A DNA stretch of 64,000 nt from Sphingomonas sp. NFR15 (lineage in GTDB: Bacteria > Pseudomonadota > Alphaproteobacteria > Sphingomonadales > Sphingomonadaceae): the NCBI RefSeq assembly GCF_900103265.1, contig NZ_FMWX01000002.1, positions 496,001-560,000 on the forward strand, given 5' to 3'. Position 1 is the first letter of the stretch. Each line of letters begins with the position of its first letter. The notes below the pieces were generated by a model that worked only from the letters and a program-made list of their open reading frames with translations, had not been told where the DNA came from and did no database searches. This document shows positions 24,471 to 33,022 of the stretch, piece after piece. A program made the position numbers and the translations under genes.

Positions 24471-26474
24471 CTAGTCGCCCGCCGGCTCCAGCACCATTGC
24501 CGCCCCGCCCGATGGCGCGAGGGTGAGTTGGACATGGTCGCGCGACTGGACCAGCGTAGTGGACGTCTTGAGGTGGTTCATATCCGCGCCGTCCTGCCAG
24601 ATGCGCGCGCGCCAGCGCTTGCCGGCTCCCAGCGTCGCCAGCGGCACGGAGATCTTGCGCCCCTGCTCGTTGGTCATCGCACCGATATACCAGCGATCGC
24701 CCTTGCGGCGCGCGAGCACGATCGACTGGCCGATCTCGCCCGAAATGAAGCGGGTCTCATCCCAGCTCGTCGGCACCTGCTTGAGAAAGTCGGCACCGTC
24801 GGTCAGCCGGCCATCCGCGCCGATATAGGCGTCCGGGCTGTCCGACAGCATCACAAGCGGTGATTCATAGACGACGTACATGGCGATCGCTTGCCCGCGC
24901 GTGGTCTGGACATAGGGGCGCAGCAGCCGGTGCTTGGTCGCGAACTCGGCCGGCGGCAGCGCGCGGAAGCCGCCGGGCGTATAGTCCATCGGCCCGAGCA
25001 ACATGCGGGTGAAGGGCAAGGTGACGTTGTGCGTCGCGGTGATGCGCGCCCCGAACTTGTTATACTCGGCGCCGAGCACGCCTTCCTGGGTCACGAAATT
25101 GGGATAGGTGCGCAGCAGCCCGTCGGGCGGATAGGCGCCGTGCAGATCCACCATCAGGTGATGCGCCGCCGCCTTGGAGAGCAGTTCATGGTAGAATTCG
25201 ACCATCTCCTGGTCGTTGCGGTCCATGAAATCGACCTTGATGCCCTTGATGCCCCATGCCTCGTACAACGGCAGAGCGGCATCGAGCTGGCGCTGGAGCT
25301 GCTTCCATTGCAGCCACACCCACACCCCGACCTTGCGCTCGGCGCCGTATTTGACGAGACCGGGGATATCGACCGCCGGCACGGGCACGGTGACGTCCGC
25401 CGGGCGCGGCCCTTCCGAACTGCCCTTGTACCAGCCCTCGTCGATCAGGATGTATTCGAGGCCCATCGCCTTGGCGAAATCGATATAGGCCCGGTAGGTC
25501 GCGGTGTTGATGCCAGGATTTGGGACGTTGACGGCCCAGCCGTTCCACCAGTCCCAGGCGGACTTGCCCGGCTTGATCCAGCTCGTGTCCGCGATCGCCG
25601 AAGGCGCGGCGAGAAGCTGGACGAGGCTCGATTCGATCAGGTCGCCGGGCCGATTGGCGATCATCACCGTCCGCCACGGCGTCAGCAGCGGCCCCTGCGT
25701 GAGCGCGGCGTGCGCGGACACTTTGAACGCGGGGCTGTCGGGAATGTTGTCGCGCCGCGACGTCAGCGCGACGTTGACGCCCAAGCCGGCATCGGCACGC
25801 CGCGCGTAATATGCGCCGGGATAGTCGCGTTTGTCGGCCTCGACGATGGCGAAGCTGGTCTCGCCCTTGCCGGTCCGGCACAGCAGCGGCGCGTCATAGA
25901 GGTGGAAGCCGCGCATCGCCGACGCCTTGATCGGATCGAACTCGGTCTCGTGCGAATTCTCGAACCGACCGCTGTTCGCGCCCCAGCACGCGTAATCGGC
26001 CGGGAAATAGAAGCCGGTCGTCTCCCAATACACGTCGAGGGCGTCGAAGCGGGGCTGCGCAGCGACCACGAAGCGGAAGGCGACGCCGTCATCATATGCG
26101 CGCGCGACGAGATCATAGGTGACGCCGTCCTTGCCGCGCGTGAGGTGCAGCACGACCTGATTGTAGCGGTCGGCGACGCGGCTGGCCTTGCCGGCGACCG
26201 GAACGTAGGTGTCATTGACCGCGCTCGCCTCCGACGCGGTGACGGCGGACTCGCTGGTGCCGAAACCGCCCTGGCTCGTCACCATTCCGATCGGCGAGGT
26301 GGCGATCACTTCGGCGCCGTCGCGCACGACGCGATAGCGCAGCCCGGAGGCCGCGTCGATCTCCAGCCGCGTGCGGCCATCGGGCGAGACCACGACGGGC
26401 GGCGTCTGCGCGTTCGCCATCGCCGGCGCGAGCGTGGCGACCGCCGCGAGCAGGATCGGTAGCAGTCTCATCAT
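24471..26474 (-). CDS. GH97 glycosidase, retaining-type (alpha-galactosidase-like), exported
   Basis: 667 residues from ATG 26474, where two tandem ATGs follow GAGGGGGAAG. The signal peptide ends near PAMANAQ. An N-terminal super-sandwich domain (about 25-290) precedes a TIM barrel and a C-terminal beta domain. Asp415 in IKGIKVDFMDRND sits at the nucleophile position of retaining GH97 enzymes such as BtGH97b, and Glu464 in VTQEGVLGAEYNKF is the candidate acid/base. The calcium-site pattern of inverting SusB-type alpha-glucosidases was not recognised. The enzyme probably removes alpha-galactose or a similar sugar in the periplasm. It is 82 bases upstream of the beta-helix gene. Confidence 0.9.
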   Translation of the reverse strand: MMRLLPILLAAVATLAPAMANAQTPPVVVSPDGRTRLEIDAASGLRYRVVRDGAEVIATSPIGMVTSQGGFGTSESAVTASEASAVNDTYVPVAGKASRVADRYNQVVLHLTRGKDGVTYDLVARAYDDGVAFRFVVAAQPRFDALDVYWETTGFYFPADYACWGANSGRFENSHETEFDPIKASAMRGFHLYDAPLLCRTGKGETSFAIVEADKRDYPGAYYARRADAGLGVNVALTSRRDNIPDSPAFKVSAHAALTQGPLLTPWRTVMIANRPGDLIESSLVQLLAAPSAIADTSWIKPGKSAWDWWNGWAVNVPNPGINTATYRAYIDFAKAMGLEYILIDEGWYKGSSEGPRPADVTVPVPAVDIPGLVKYGAERKVGVWVWLQWKQLQRQLDAALPLYEAWGIKGIKVDFMDRNDQEMVEFYHELLSKAAAHHLMVDLHGAYPPDGLLRTYPNFVTQEGVLGAEYNKFGARITATHNVTLPFTRMLLGPMDYTPGGFRALPPAEFATKHRLLRPYVQTTRGQAIAMYVVYESPLVMLSDSPDAYIGADGRLTDGADFLKQVPTSWDETRFISGEIGQSIVLARRKGDRWYIGAMTNEQGRKISVPLATLGAGKRWRARIWQDGADMNHLKTSTTLVQSRDHVQLTLAPSGGAAMVLEPAGD

Positions 26475-26536
26475 CTTCCCCCTCGTTCGAATCGCGGCGA
26501 CGCCGGCCGGCTGTGGCGGCGCGACCTGCCGGCGCC

Positions 26537-27541
26537 TTACTTGGGCGGCACCGAGACGCCTGCCTCGGTCTGGACCACGGGCTTCATCGTGCCGTCGGGA
26601 TTGTAATGGAGATATTCGACCGTGACCGCGCGCCGCCCGATCGCCCCGCTCTGGTCACCGATCGCGATGTTCGCATTGTGCAGGAACAGGTACCAATTGC
26701 CCTTGAACTCGGCGATGCCGGGATGGATCGTGAAGCTGTACTTGCCCGATCCGGTCAGTTCGCCGCGATACGTCCACGGCCCGGTGATCGCCGGGGCGGT
26801 GGCGTAGGAGACATGCTCGTCGCGCTGGGTCGCGCGATCGAGCGACGCGTAGGTGAGATAGTACATCTTGCCGCGCTTATGCAGCCACGGCCCCTCTTCG
26901 TAATGCGGCGGCGTGATCTCGGTGATCGGGCCGTCGAGCTCGATCATGTTGGGCTTGAGCTTGGCGATGTAGCAATTGCGGTTGCCCCAGGCGATCCAGG
27001 TGGTGCCGTCGGTGTCGGTCAGCACGGTGGGATCGATGTCCTCCCAACTGTGCGGCCCCTTGGGCGTCATCTCGTTGGTGATGAGCGCCGACCCGCGCGC
27101 ATCGACGAACGGGCCGGTCGGCTTGTCCGAAACCGCGACGCCGATCGCCTTGCCGGGGTGCGTGTTATCGTGTTCGACGGGGGCGTAGAAATAGAACTTG
27201 CCGTTCTTCTCGATCGCTTGCGGCGCCCAGGCGTCTTTCTTGGCCCATTTGAAATCGCTGACCTTCATGACCGGGGGGTGCGCGGTCCAGGTCTTCATGT
27301 CGGTGGTCGAATAGACCAGCCACTCGCGCATGTTGAACATCTCGTCGCGCTGCGCCTCGTCATGATCGACGTAGAGGTAGAGCGTGTTGCCGACCACGAG
27401 CGGCGCCGGATCGGCGGTGAACTTGTCGCGGACGATCGGGTTCGATCCGGGAACCGGCCTCGGCTGATCCGCCGCACCGGACGGCCCCGCCGTCAACGCC
27501 GCCAGCACCACGATAGCCGTCGCACCGAATATCCGTCCCAT
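26537..27541 (-). CDS. GH43-like exported glycosidase
   Basis: 334 residues from the third of three tandem ATGs (27541), which alone has a usable gap from AGGGG. The signal peptide covers MGRIFGATAIVVLAALTA. The propeller catalytic acids are Asp44 in FTADPAPLVV, Asp in SWEDIDPTVLTDTDG and Glu in YEEGPWLHKRG. The sequence GNTLYLYVDHDEAQ suggests the group of GH43 enzymes acting on arabinoxylan or arabinan side chains, but specificity cannot be stated. It is the first gene of the minus-strand hydrolase group, and a LacI-type palindrome lies immediately upstream. Confidence 0.88.
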   Translation of the reverse strand: MGRIFGATAIVVLAALTAGPSGAADQPRPVPGSNPIVRDKFTADPAPLVVGNTLYLYVDHDEAQRDEMFNMREWLVYSTTDMKTWTAHPPVMKVSDFKWAKKDAWAPQAIEKNGKFYFYAPVEHDNTHPGKAIGVAVSDKPTGPFVDARGSALITNEMTPKGPHSWEDIDPTVLTDTDGTTWIAWGNRNCYIAKLKPNMIELDGPITEITPPHYEEGPWLHKRGKMYYLTYASLDRATQRDEHVSYATAPAITGPWTYRGELTGSGKYSFTIHPGIAEFKGNWYLFLHNANIAIGDQSGAIGRRAVTVEYLHYNPDGTMKPVVQTEAGVSVPPK

Positions 27542-27559
27542 CATCATCCCCTGTTCTTC

Positions 27560-27571
27560 GTTAGCGTTAAC
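27560..27571. promoter_or_regulatory. Candidate LacI-family operator
   Basis: GTTAGCGTTAAC is a near-perfect palindrome (one mismatch from GTTAGCGCTAAC) with the central CG of LacI-family sites. It lies 19 bases upstream of the GH43 start and so could block its promoter. A LacI regulator is encoded at 50996-52033, but no link is shown. Confidence 0.4.
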
Positions 27572-27654
27572 AATAGTCCGACAAAACGCCGCGTCAACAG
27601 GTGACGGACCGCGCGCGGGCATCTCGCGAACGACGATTTGTGCGATGATCGCAC

Positions 27655-27679
27655 GGGACCAAATCGGCGCGCGCGCGTT
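27655..27679 (+). promoter_or_regulatory. EcfG-like stress promoter upstream of the small acidic protein
   Basis: GGGAC (27655-27659), 16 bases, then CGTT (27676-27679) differs by one base from the alphaproteobacterial general-stress consensus GGAAC-N16/17-CGTT. It would start transcription about 28 bases before the ATG at 27715. Confidence 0.35.
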
Positions 27680-27714
27680 GGCGCTGGCATCATCACGAGA
27701 CCAGGGAGACTGAC

Positions 27715-28014
27715 ATGGCGACGATCACGGCGACCTTCGAAACGCGGCGCGAGGCGGAACTCGCGGTGGAACATCTCGTCCAGGAGCATGATATCGACCG
27801 CGACGATATCGTAATCGAGAGCGCGTCGGACGAGAACAGCGCCGGCAGCGAGGCGGGCGGCGCCGATCTCGAGACCGAATTCGAGGACGGCAGCGAGGAG
27901 GACGCGGCGTTGAACGGCGGCGTCAAAGTCACCGTCACGCTCGACGATGCGGATATGGCCGAGGATATCGAAGACGTGTTCCACGAGTTCGGGGCGAGCG
28001 AACTCCGCGACTGA
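27715..28014 (+). CDS. Small acidic conserved protein
   Basis: 99 residues, ATG 27715, with GGGAG six bases upstream. There is no signal peptide or membrane segment. The layout is beta-alpha-beta at the start (ATITATFETRREAELAVEHL, then DIVIESAS), an acidic linker (ENSAGSEAGGADLE, FEDGSEED), then a second beta-alpha unit (VKVTVTLDDADMAEDIEDVF). The repeated pattern suggests a small ferredoxin-like fold similar to the ModE/SPOR-like heat-stress-induced proteins seen in alphaproteobacteria. I do not recognise a named family. The upstream EcfG-like motif fits a stress role, by inference only. Confidence 0.75.
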   Translation: MATITATFETRREAELAVEHLVQEHDIDRDDIVIESASDENSAGSEAGGADLETEFEDGSEEDAALNGGVKVTVTLDDADMAEDIEDVFHEFGASELRD

Positions 28015-28065
28015 CCGCGCGCGGGACCGCTTTTCGCCGGCGCGGGGCTGGCCTACACTCAACCC

Positions 28066-28668
28066 ATGTTTGGTCTCGCGTTACCCCGATCGACATGTCT
28101 CGCCGGCGCGCTCGCGCTCTCCGCATGCGCCGGCGGCACATTCCGACCCCCGAGCGACGTTCCGGTGCGGATCGGCAAACCCTATGTCGTGCGCGGCACG
28201 ACGTTCGTGCCGGCCGCCGACCCCACCTATGACATGCTCGGCTATGCGAGCTGGTACGGCAGCGAATCAGGCAACCGGACCGCGAACGGCGAGCGTTTCC
28301 GCCCCGACTGGATCACCGCCGCGCATACGACGCTGCCGCTGCCGACCTATGTCGAGGTCACGGCGCTCGCCACCGGACGGCGGATCGTCGTGCGGATCAA
28401 CGACCGTGGCCCGTTCATTCCGGGGCCGCGAATCATCGATTTGTCGCGCGGCGCCGCCGAGCGGCTCGGCATTCGCGCGGCGGGTCAGGCCGCGGTGCGC
28501 GTGCGCCGGATCGAGCCGTCCGACGCCGAGCGCCGGCGCTTGCTCAAGGGCAAACCGACCCCCGAGCTTCCGCCGGTGACACAGCCGGTCCTCGATACGC
28601 TGCGCCGACAATTCGAGGCCGCCGGGATGACCGTGACCGGGCCGACGCGGCGGGCCGCCGGGCGGTGA
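28066..28668 (+). CDS. rlpA: RlpA-like septal lytic transglycosylase lipoprotein
   Basis: 200 residues. The lipobox LSAC at Cys21 marks an outer-membrane lipoprotein. The double-psi barrel domain (about 60-145) has the RlpA marks [20 protein letters not shown] and [20 protein letters not shown], including the catalytic Asp of NDRGPF. The enzyme cleaves peptide-poor glycan strands during daughter-cell separation. No C-terminal SPOR domain is present, as in shorter family members. There is no ribosome site before the ATG, and a TACACT -10 at 28054-28059 places the predicted transcript start at the ATG itself. Confidence 0.88.
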   Translation: MFGLALPRSTCLAGALALSACAGGTFRPPSDVPVRIGKPYVVRGTTFVPAADPTYDMLGYASWYGSESGNRTANGERFRPDWITAAHTTLPLPTYVEVTALATGRRIVVRINDRGPFIPGPRIIDLSRGAAERLGIRAAGQAAVRVRRIEPSDAERRRLLKGKPTPELPPVTQPVLDTLRRQFEAAGMTVTGPTRRAAGR

Positions 28669-28680
28669 CGGCCGGCCGCG

Positions 28681-29484
28681 TCAGGGCGCTACGAGCGCGG
28701 TGAGCGTCTCCGCGACGCGGGCGCGCAGTTCGGGGTCGCGCGTCACTTCGAGCAGGGACGTAAGGCTGTTCCTCGCCGCGGCCACGTCGCCGTCGATGCC
28801 TTCGAGCCGGGCGCGCTCCCACCATGCCGGCCCATGATCCGGCGCCATCATCGTCATGCGCGTGTAGAGTTCGAGCGCGCGACGCCCCTTCCCCGACCGC
28901 TCCGCCCGGATCGCCTGGTTGAGCAGCAGCCTGACCAGAACCGCACGGTTCGGCATGGCCGCTACGTGGCGGACGGCGGGCGACGGGCCGGGGCTCGCCG
29001 CCATCAACAGCGCGCCGAGATCCTCCGGTTCCACCAGAGCGCCGCCGCGAAACGGATCGACGATCACCGGCGCGCTCGCATCACCGACCAACACGAGGAC
29101 ATGGCCCGGCACGTCCAGCACGTTGGCCGCCCAGCCGAGCCGCCGCGCGGCGGACACGTACAGGATCGACAGGCTGACCGGCAGGCCGCGACGCCGATCG
29201 ATCACGCGGATCAGATCGGCGTTCGCCGGATCGTCATAGGTCGCCTGGTCGCCCGCGAAGCCGAACGCGTCGGCGAGCACGGACGACAGCGCCGCCGCGC
29301 GCTCGTGCGCGGTGGCGGCGCCCTCGCCGATCGTCTCGAGCCGGACCGCCACGGCTTCGAGCAGGCGGTGGTATGGTCCTTCATCCACATCCGGGTGGTC
29401 CAGCCGCGCCAGCGACAGCGCGGCTTCATCGAGCACGATCTCGTCTTCATCGACGAGGCCAAGGCGGATCACATCTTCGAGCAT
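28681..29484 (-). CDS. SirB1-like transglutaminase-fold protein with TPR-type tail
   Basis: 267 residues from ATG 29484; a longer frame up to 29721 would overlap the htpG start region and is not needed for the family length. Residues 1-200 contain the SirB1/YchA motifs VIDRRRGLPVSLSILYVSAA and NVLDVPGHVLVLV. The transglutaminase Cys is absent in this line (SLSILY), as in many SirB1 proteins. The C-terminal 70 residues (LNQAIRAERSGKGRRALELY, then PDHGPAWWERARLE) form one to two TPR-like helical pairs. The function of SirB1 proteins is not established. It is convergent with rlpA, 12 bases away. Confidence 0.85.
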   Translation of the reverse strand: MLEDVIRLGLVDEDEIVLDEAALSLARLDHPDVDEGPYHRLLEAVAVRLETIGEGAATAHERAAALSSVLADAFGFAGDQATYDDPANADLIRVIDRRRGLPVSLSILYVSAARRLGWAANVLDVPGHVLVLVGDASAPVIVDPFRGGALVEPEDLGALLMAASPGPSPAVRHVAAMPNRAVLVRLLLNQAIRAERSGKGRRALELYTRMTMMAPDHGPAWWERARLEGIDGDVAAARNSLTSLLEVTRDPELRARVAETLTALVAP

Positions 29485-29647
29485 GGCCGATAGATGGGGG
29501 CGCGGCCGGCGCGCGCCAAGCCGGGTCGCGGACCCGACCGGCGTGGCCTGAAAACATGACGCGCGATGCCGGGGCGCGACCTTGAAAGGTGCGGGGTCAT
29601 CGGCCATCTGCTGCGCGACCCACCTTTGGAGATCATTGGGAAACAGC

Positions 29648-31534
29648 ATGACCACGACGACCGAAGCCGCGCCGGAAACCCGTTCCTTCGAAGCCGATGT
29701 CGCCAAGCTGCTGCACCTCATGGTGCATTCTGTCTATTCGGACAAAGACGTCTTCCTGCGCGAACTGATCTCGAACGCGGCGGACGCGTGCGAGAAGCTC
29801 CGCTACGAGGGGCTGAGCGACCCCGCCCTGCTCGGCGACGACGGCCAGCCGCGCATCACCGTGACGCTCGATGCCGAAGCCCGGCGCCTGACGATCGAGG
29901 ACAATGGCATCGGCATGAGCGAAGCCGAACTCGCCGATGCGCTCGGCACGATCGCGCGCTCGGGCACCAAGGCGTTCATGGACAAGATCGCCGGCGCCAA
30001 GGACGCGCAGGAGAGCCATCTGATCGGCCAGTTCGGCGTGGGTTTCTATTCGGCGTTCATGGTCGCCGACCGGGTCGAGGTGATTTCGCGCCGCGCCGGC
30101 ACAGATACCGCCGCGTCCTGGGCGTCCGATGGCCTGGGCACCTATACGATCCAGCCGGTCGACACCGCCGATGCGCCGGCGCGCGGCACCCGCGTGCTGC
30201 TGCATCTGAAGGAGGACGCGACGAGCTATACCGAGAGCTACACGGTCGAGCGCACCATCAAGACCCAGTCGGGCCATGTGCCGGTGCCGATCTTTCTGAA
30301 GGACGCACCGGACGCCGAGCCGAAGCAGATCGCCGACGGCGCGGCGCTGTGGACCAAGCCGAAATCCGAGATCACGGCCGAGGACTACAAGGATTTCTAT
30401 CGCAGCGCGGCCGGGCAGTTCGACGAGCCGGCGCTGACGCTGCACTACCGCGCCGAAGGGCTGCACGAATATACCGTGCTCGCGTTCGTGCCCGAGACCA
30501 AGCCGTTCGACCTGTTCGATCCCGACCGCGCCGGCCGCATGAAACTCTATGTGCGCCGGGTGTTCATCACCGACGAGGCGCAGATCCTGCCGCGATACCT
30601 GCGTTTCGTGCGCGGCCTGGTCGATTCGAACGATCTCCCGCTCAACGTCTCGCGCGAGATGATTCAGGAAAGCCCAGTTCTCGCCGCGATCCAGAAAGCC
30701 GTAGCGAACCGCGTCCTGTCGGAACTCGACAAGCTCTCGACCAGCGATGCCGACCGCTACGTCAAGCTCTGGGAGAATTTCGGCGCGGTTCTCAAGGAAG
30801 GTCTCTACGAGGATTACGCGCGGCGCGAGACGTTGCTCGGGCTCGCGCGCTTCAAGACCACCGCGTCGGGGGGCGAATGGCGTTCGCTCGAGGACTATGT
30901 CGGCGGCCTGAAGGACAATCAGACCGCGATCTATTATGCGACCGGCACCGATCTCGATCGTCTTGCCACCTCCCCGCAACTCGAAGGCTTCCGCGCGCGC
31001 GGGATCGAGGTCTTGCTGCTCGCCGACCAGGTGGACAGCTTCTGGGTCGCCTCGGGGATGGACTATGAAGGCAAGCCGTTCAAATCGGTGACGCAGGGTC
31101 TCGCCGATCTCAGCCTGATCCCGCTGGCGGACGGCGAACACCCGGCCCCAGCCGCTTCCGAGGCGGTGAACGGCTTCATCGCGTTCGTGAAGGAGACGCT
31201 GGGTGACGCCGTCGCCGACGTGCGCGCGTCCGATCGGCTCACCGAGAGCGCGGTCTGCCTCGTCGCGCCCGAACATGGCATGGACCGCCAGCTCGAGAAG
31301 CTGCTTGCCGGCGCCGGCAGACTCGACGCGGCGGCGAAGCCGGTGCTGGAGATCAACCCGCGCCACGCGCTCATCGAGAAGCTGAGCGGACTCGAGACGG
31401 GCGACGCGGACGCGCGCGCCGACGCGGCGCACCTGCTGTTCGACGAAGCCCGGATCGCCGACGGCGAACTCCCGGTCGATCCGCGTGCGTTCTCGGCGCG
31501 ATTGATGCGCGCGTTGCAGCGCGGCATCGGCTGA
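29648..31534 (+). CDS. htpG: Molecular chaperone HtpG (Hsp90)
   Basis: 628 residues from ATG 29648 (ACAG upstream; an in-frame ATG/alternative start before it adds an unlike segment). The GHKL ATPase domain (1-230) shows FLRELISNAADACEKLRYE, DNGIGMSEAELADALGTIA and IGQFGVGFYSAFMVAD. The middle domain has the arginine-containing FVRGLVDSNDLPLNVSREM, and a C-terminal dimerisation domain follows. It is a cytosolic ATP-dependent chaperone. Length matches E. coli HtpG (624). Two strong hairpins follow the stop codon. No CIRCE element was seen upstream. Confidence 0.97.
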   Translation: MTTTTEAAPETRSFEADVAKLLHLMVHSVYSDKDVFLRELISNAADACEKLRYEGLSDPALLGDDGQPRITVTLDAEARRLTIEDNGIGMSEAELADALGTIARSGTKAFMDKIAGAKDAQESHLIGQFGVGFYSAFMVADRVEVISRRAGTDTAASWASDGLGTYTIQPVDTADAPARGTRVLLHLKEDATSYTESYTVERTIKTQSGHVPVPIFLKDAPDAEPKQIADGAALWTKPKSEITAEDYKDFYRSAAGQFDEPALTLHYRAEGLHEYTVLAFVPETKPFDLFDPDRAGRMKLYVRRVFITDEAQILPRYLRFVRGLVDSNDLPLNVSREMIQESPVLAAIQKAVANRVLSELDKLSTSDADRYVKLWENFGAVLKEGLYEDYARRETLLGLARFKTTASGGEWRSLEDYVGGLKDNQTAIYYATGTDLDRLATSPQLEGFRARGIEVLLLADQVDSFWVASGMDYEGKPFKSVTQGLADLSLIPLADGEHPAPAASEAVNGFIAFVKETLGDAVADVRASDRLTESAVCLVAPEHGMDRQLEKLLAGAGRLDAAAKPVLEINPRHALIEKLSGLETGDADARADAAHLLFDEARIADGELPVDPRAFSARLMRALQRGIG

Positions 31535-31538
31535 TCGG

Positions 31539-31598
31539 GGCGGCGACCGCTCGCCGCCCTGAATAGCGCTTTCGGCCCCGACGCCCGCGTCGGGGCCG
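31539..31598. terminator. Two tandem hairpins between htpG and a convergent small gene
   Basis: GGCGGCGA (31539-31546) pairs with TCGCCGCC (31551-31558) over a CCGC loop. CGGCCCCGAC (31573-31582) pairs with GTCGGGGCCG (31589-31598) over a six-base loop. Both stems are perfect. Lying between converging genes, they probably stop transcription in both directions. Confidence 0.65.
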
Positions 31599-31609
31599 GA
31601 CTCCCGCGC

Positions 31610-31810
31610 CTATTGGTAGCCGCCGTTTTCCTCGCGTTCCTCGGCGGCCTCTTTCTGGACCTCTTCCATCTCCTCGGCTTCATCGGCCGCGTCGCTGCCG
31701 TCCTGCTGCCCGCGCGTGAGGTCGTTCGTCGTCGTCCCGCCGGGGTTCTGCTTGTGGATGTCGTTCGAGGGATCCGCACCCTCGTTCGTGTTCGCTCGAT
31801 CGTCGGACAT
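31610..31810 (-). CDS. 66-residue hydrophilic acidic protein
   Basis: ATG 31810 with GGGAG seven bases upstream. The protein is almost entirely polar: DDRANTNEGADPSNDIHKQ, then a Glu-rich predicted helix EAEEMEEVQKEAAEEREENG. There is no hydrophobic core and no Cys, so it is probably disordered, as in stress-linked hydrophilins. I do not recognise a family. Convergent with htpG. The coding call rests on the good ribosome site and on composition unlike the other frames. Confidence 0.65.
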   Translation of the reverse strand: MSDDRANTNEGADPSNDIHKQNPGGTTTNDLTRGQQDGSDAADEAEEMEEVQKEAAEEREENGGYQ

Positions 31811-31873
31811 GCTACACTCCCATATCGGTGAGCCCTCAACGAGCGGGCGCGCGGATCGGGCCCGGCCGATGCG

Positions 31874-31895
31874 GAAACGATCGCGCGAAACGATC
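31874..31895. repeat. Short direct repeat in the divergent promoter region
   Basis: GAAACGATC occurs twice (31874-31882 and 31887-31895) with a 13-base period, between the 66-residue protein gene and the SDR gene. It could be a regulator site; nothing else supports that. Confidence 0.3.
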
Positions 31896-32002
31896 ATGCC
31901 CCCTTTCGGCGACGTTGATCGTTGGGGCGACGGGCGCGTCTGCCGCCCGCATCGACCGACACCGCGCGGCGCACGCCGCACCACACCGGCCAAGGACATG
32001 AC

Positions 32003-33022
32003 ATGGCGATCCAATTGAAGCCGCTCCGCGAGCAGGCGCTCGTCGTGACGGGGGCGACCAGCGGCAACGGCCTCGCGACCGTCGAAGCCGCGACTGCCCA
32101 AGGCGCCGCCGTGGTCGCCGTGGCGCGCGACCGTGCCGCGCTCGACGCGCTCCACGAGCGGCTTTCCGCCAAGGGCGCGCGTATCGCCATCTGCGCCGCC
32201 GATGTGAGCGACCCCGTCGCGGTCGAGCGGATCGTCACGGTCGCCGTCGCGGCGTTCGGTGGCTTCGATACCTGGGTCAACAACGCCGGCACGGGTACCT
32301 ACGGGACGCTCGAGCAAGTGCCGATCGCGGACCATCGCCGCGTGTTCGACGTCAATTATTTCGGCGTCCTCCACGGCTCGCTGGTCGCGGCGCGGCATCT
32401 GCGGGCGCGCGGGGGCGGCGCGATCATCAACGTCGGCTCGATCCTCGGCGACCGCGCGATCGTGCAACAGGGGCCATATTGCGCGACGAAGCACGCGGTC
32501 CAGGCGCTTACCGACACGCTGCGCATGGAACTCGAACAGGCGGGCGCCGGCATTTCGGTGACTCTGATCAAGCCGGGCGCGGTCGACACACCCTTCCCCG
32601 AACACGCCCGCAACTTCATGGATGAGCCGGCGCGCTTGCCGCCGCCGCTCTACACGCCGGAGGTCGTCGCCGATGCAATCCTGTTCGCCTGCGCCACCCC
32701 GCGCCGGACGCTATATGCCGGTGGCGGCGGGCTGCTGTCCTCGCTGCTCGGACGCGCGGCGCCGCGCCTTACCGACGCGATCATGGCGGTGGCCGGCACG
32801 CGGCAGCAACAAGAGCCCGGCGATGCGGGAGACCCGGCGCGGTGGGACAATCTCTACCATCCCCGCGCGAACGCCCTGCGCGGCAGCCGGCACGCCAGCG
32901 CGCGGGGTTCGAGCGTTGCGTTGCAGATCCAGAAAGCGGCATCGCCGATGGTGATGCTGGGGATACTGAGCGGGGGAGCGGCGCTGGCCCTCGGCGCGCG
33001 CATGATGCGGGCGCGGCGATGA
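32003..33022 (+). CDS. Short-chain dehydrogenase/reductase with C-terminal extension
   Basis: 339 residues from ATG 32003. The Rossmann start VVTGATSGNGLATVEAA, the segment VNNAGTG and the active-site PYCATKHAV (Tyr and Lys) define a classical SDR that uses NAD(P)H. The last 90 residues are unusual for the family: an Arg/Ala-rich stretch followed by a hydrophobic helix (SPMVMLGILSGGAALALGA), which may tether the enzyme to the membrane. Substrate unknown. The stop overlaps the start of the patatin-like gene (ATGA), so the pair is coupled. Confidence 0.9.
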   Translation: MAIQLKPLREQALVVTGATSGNGLATVEAATAQGAAVVAVARDRAALDALHERLSAKGARIAICAADVSDPVAVERIVTVAVAAFGGFDTWVNNAGTGTYGTLEQVPIADHRRVFDVNYFGVLHGSLVAARHLRARGGGAIINVGSILGDRAIVQQGPYCATKHAVQALTDTLRMELEQAGAGISVTLIKPGAVDTPFPEHARNFMDEPARLPPPLYTPEVVADAILFACATPRRTLYAGGGGLLSSLLGRAAPRLTDAIMAVAGTRQQQEPGDAGDPARWDNLYHPRANALRGSRHASARGSSVALQIQKAASPMVMLGILSGGAALALGARMMRARR

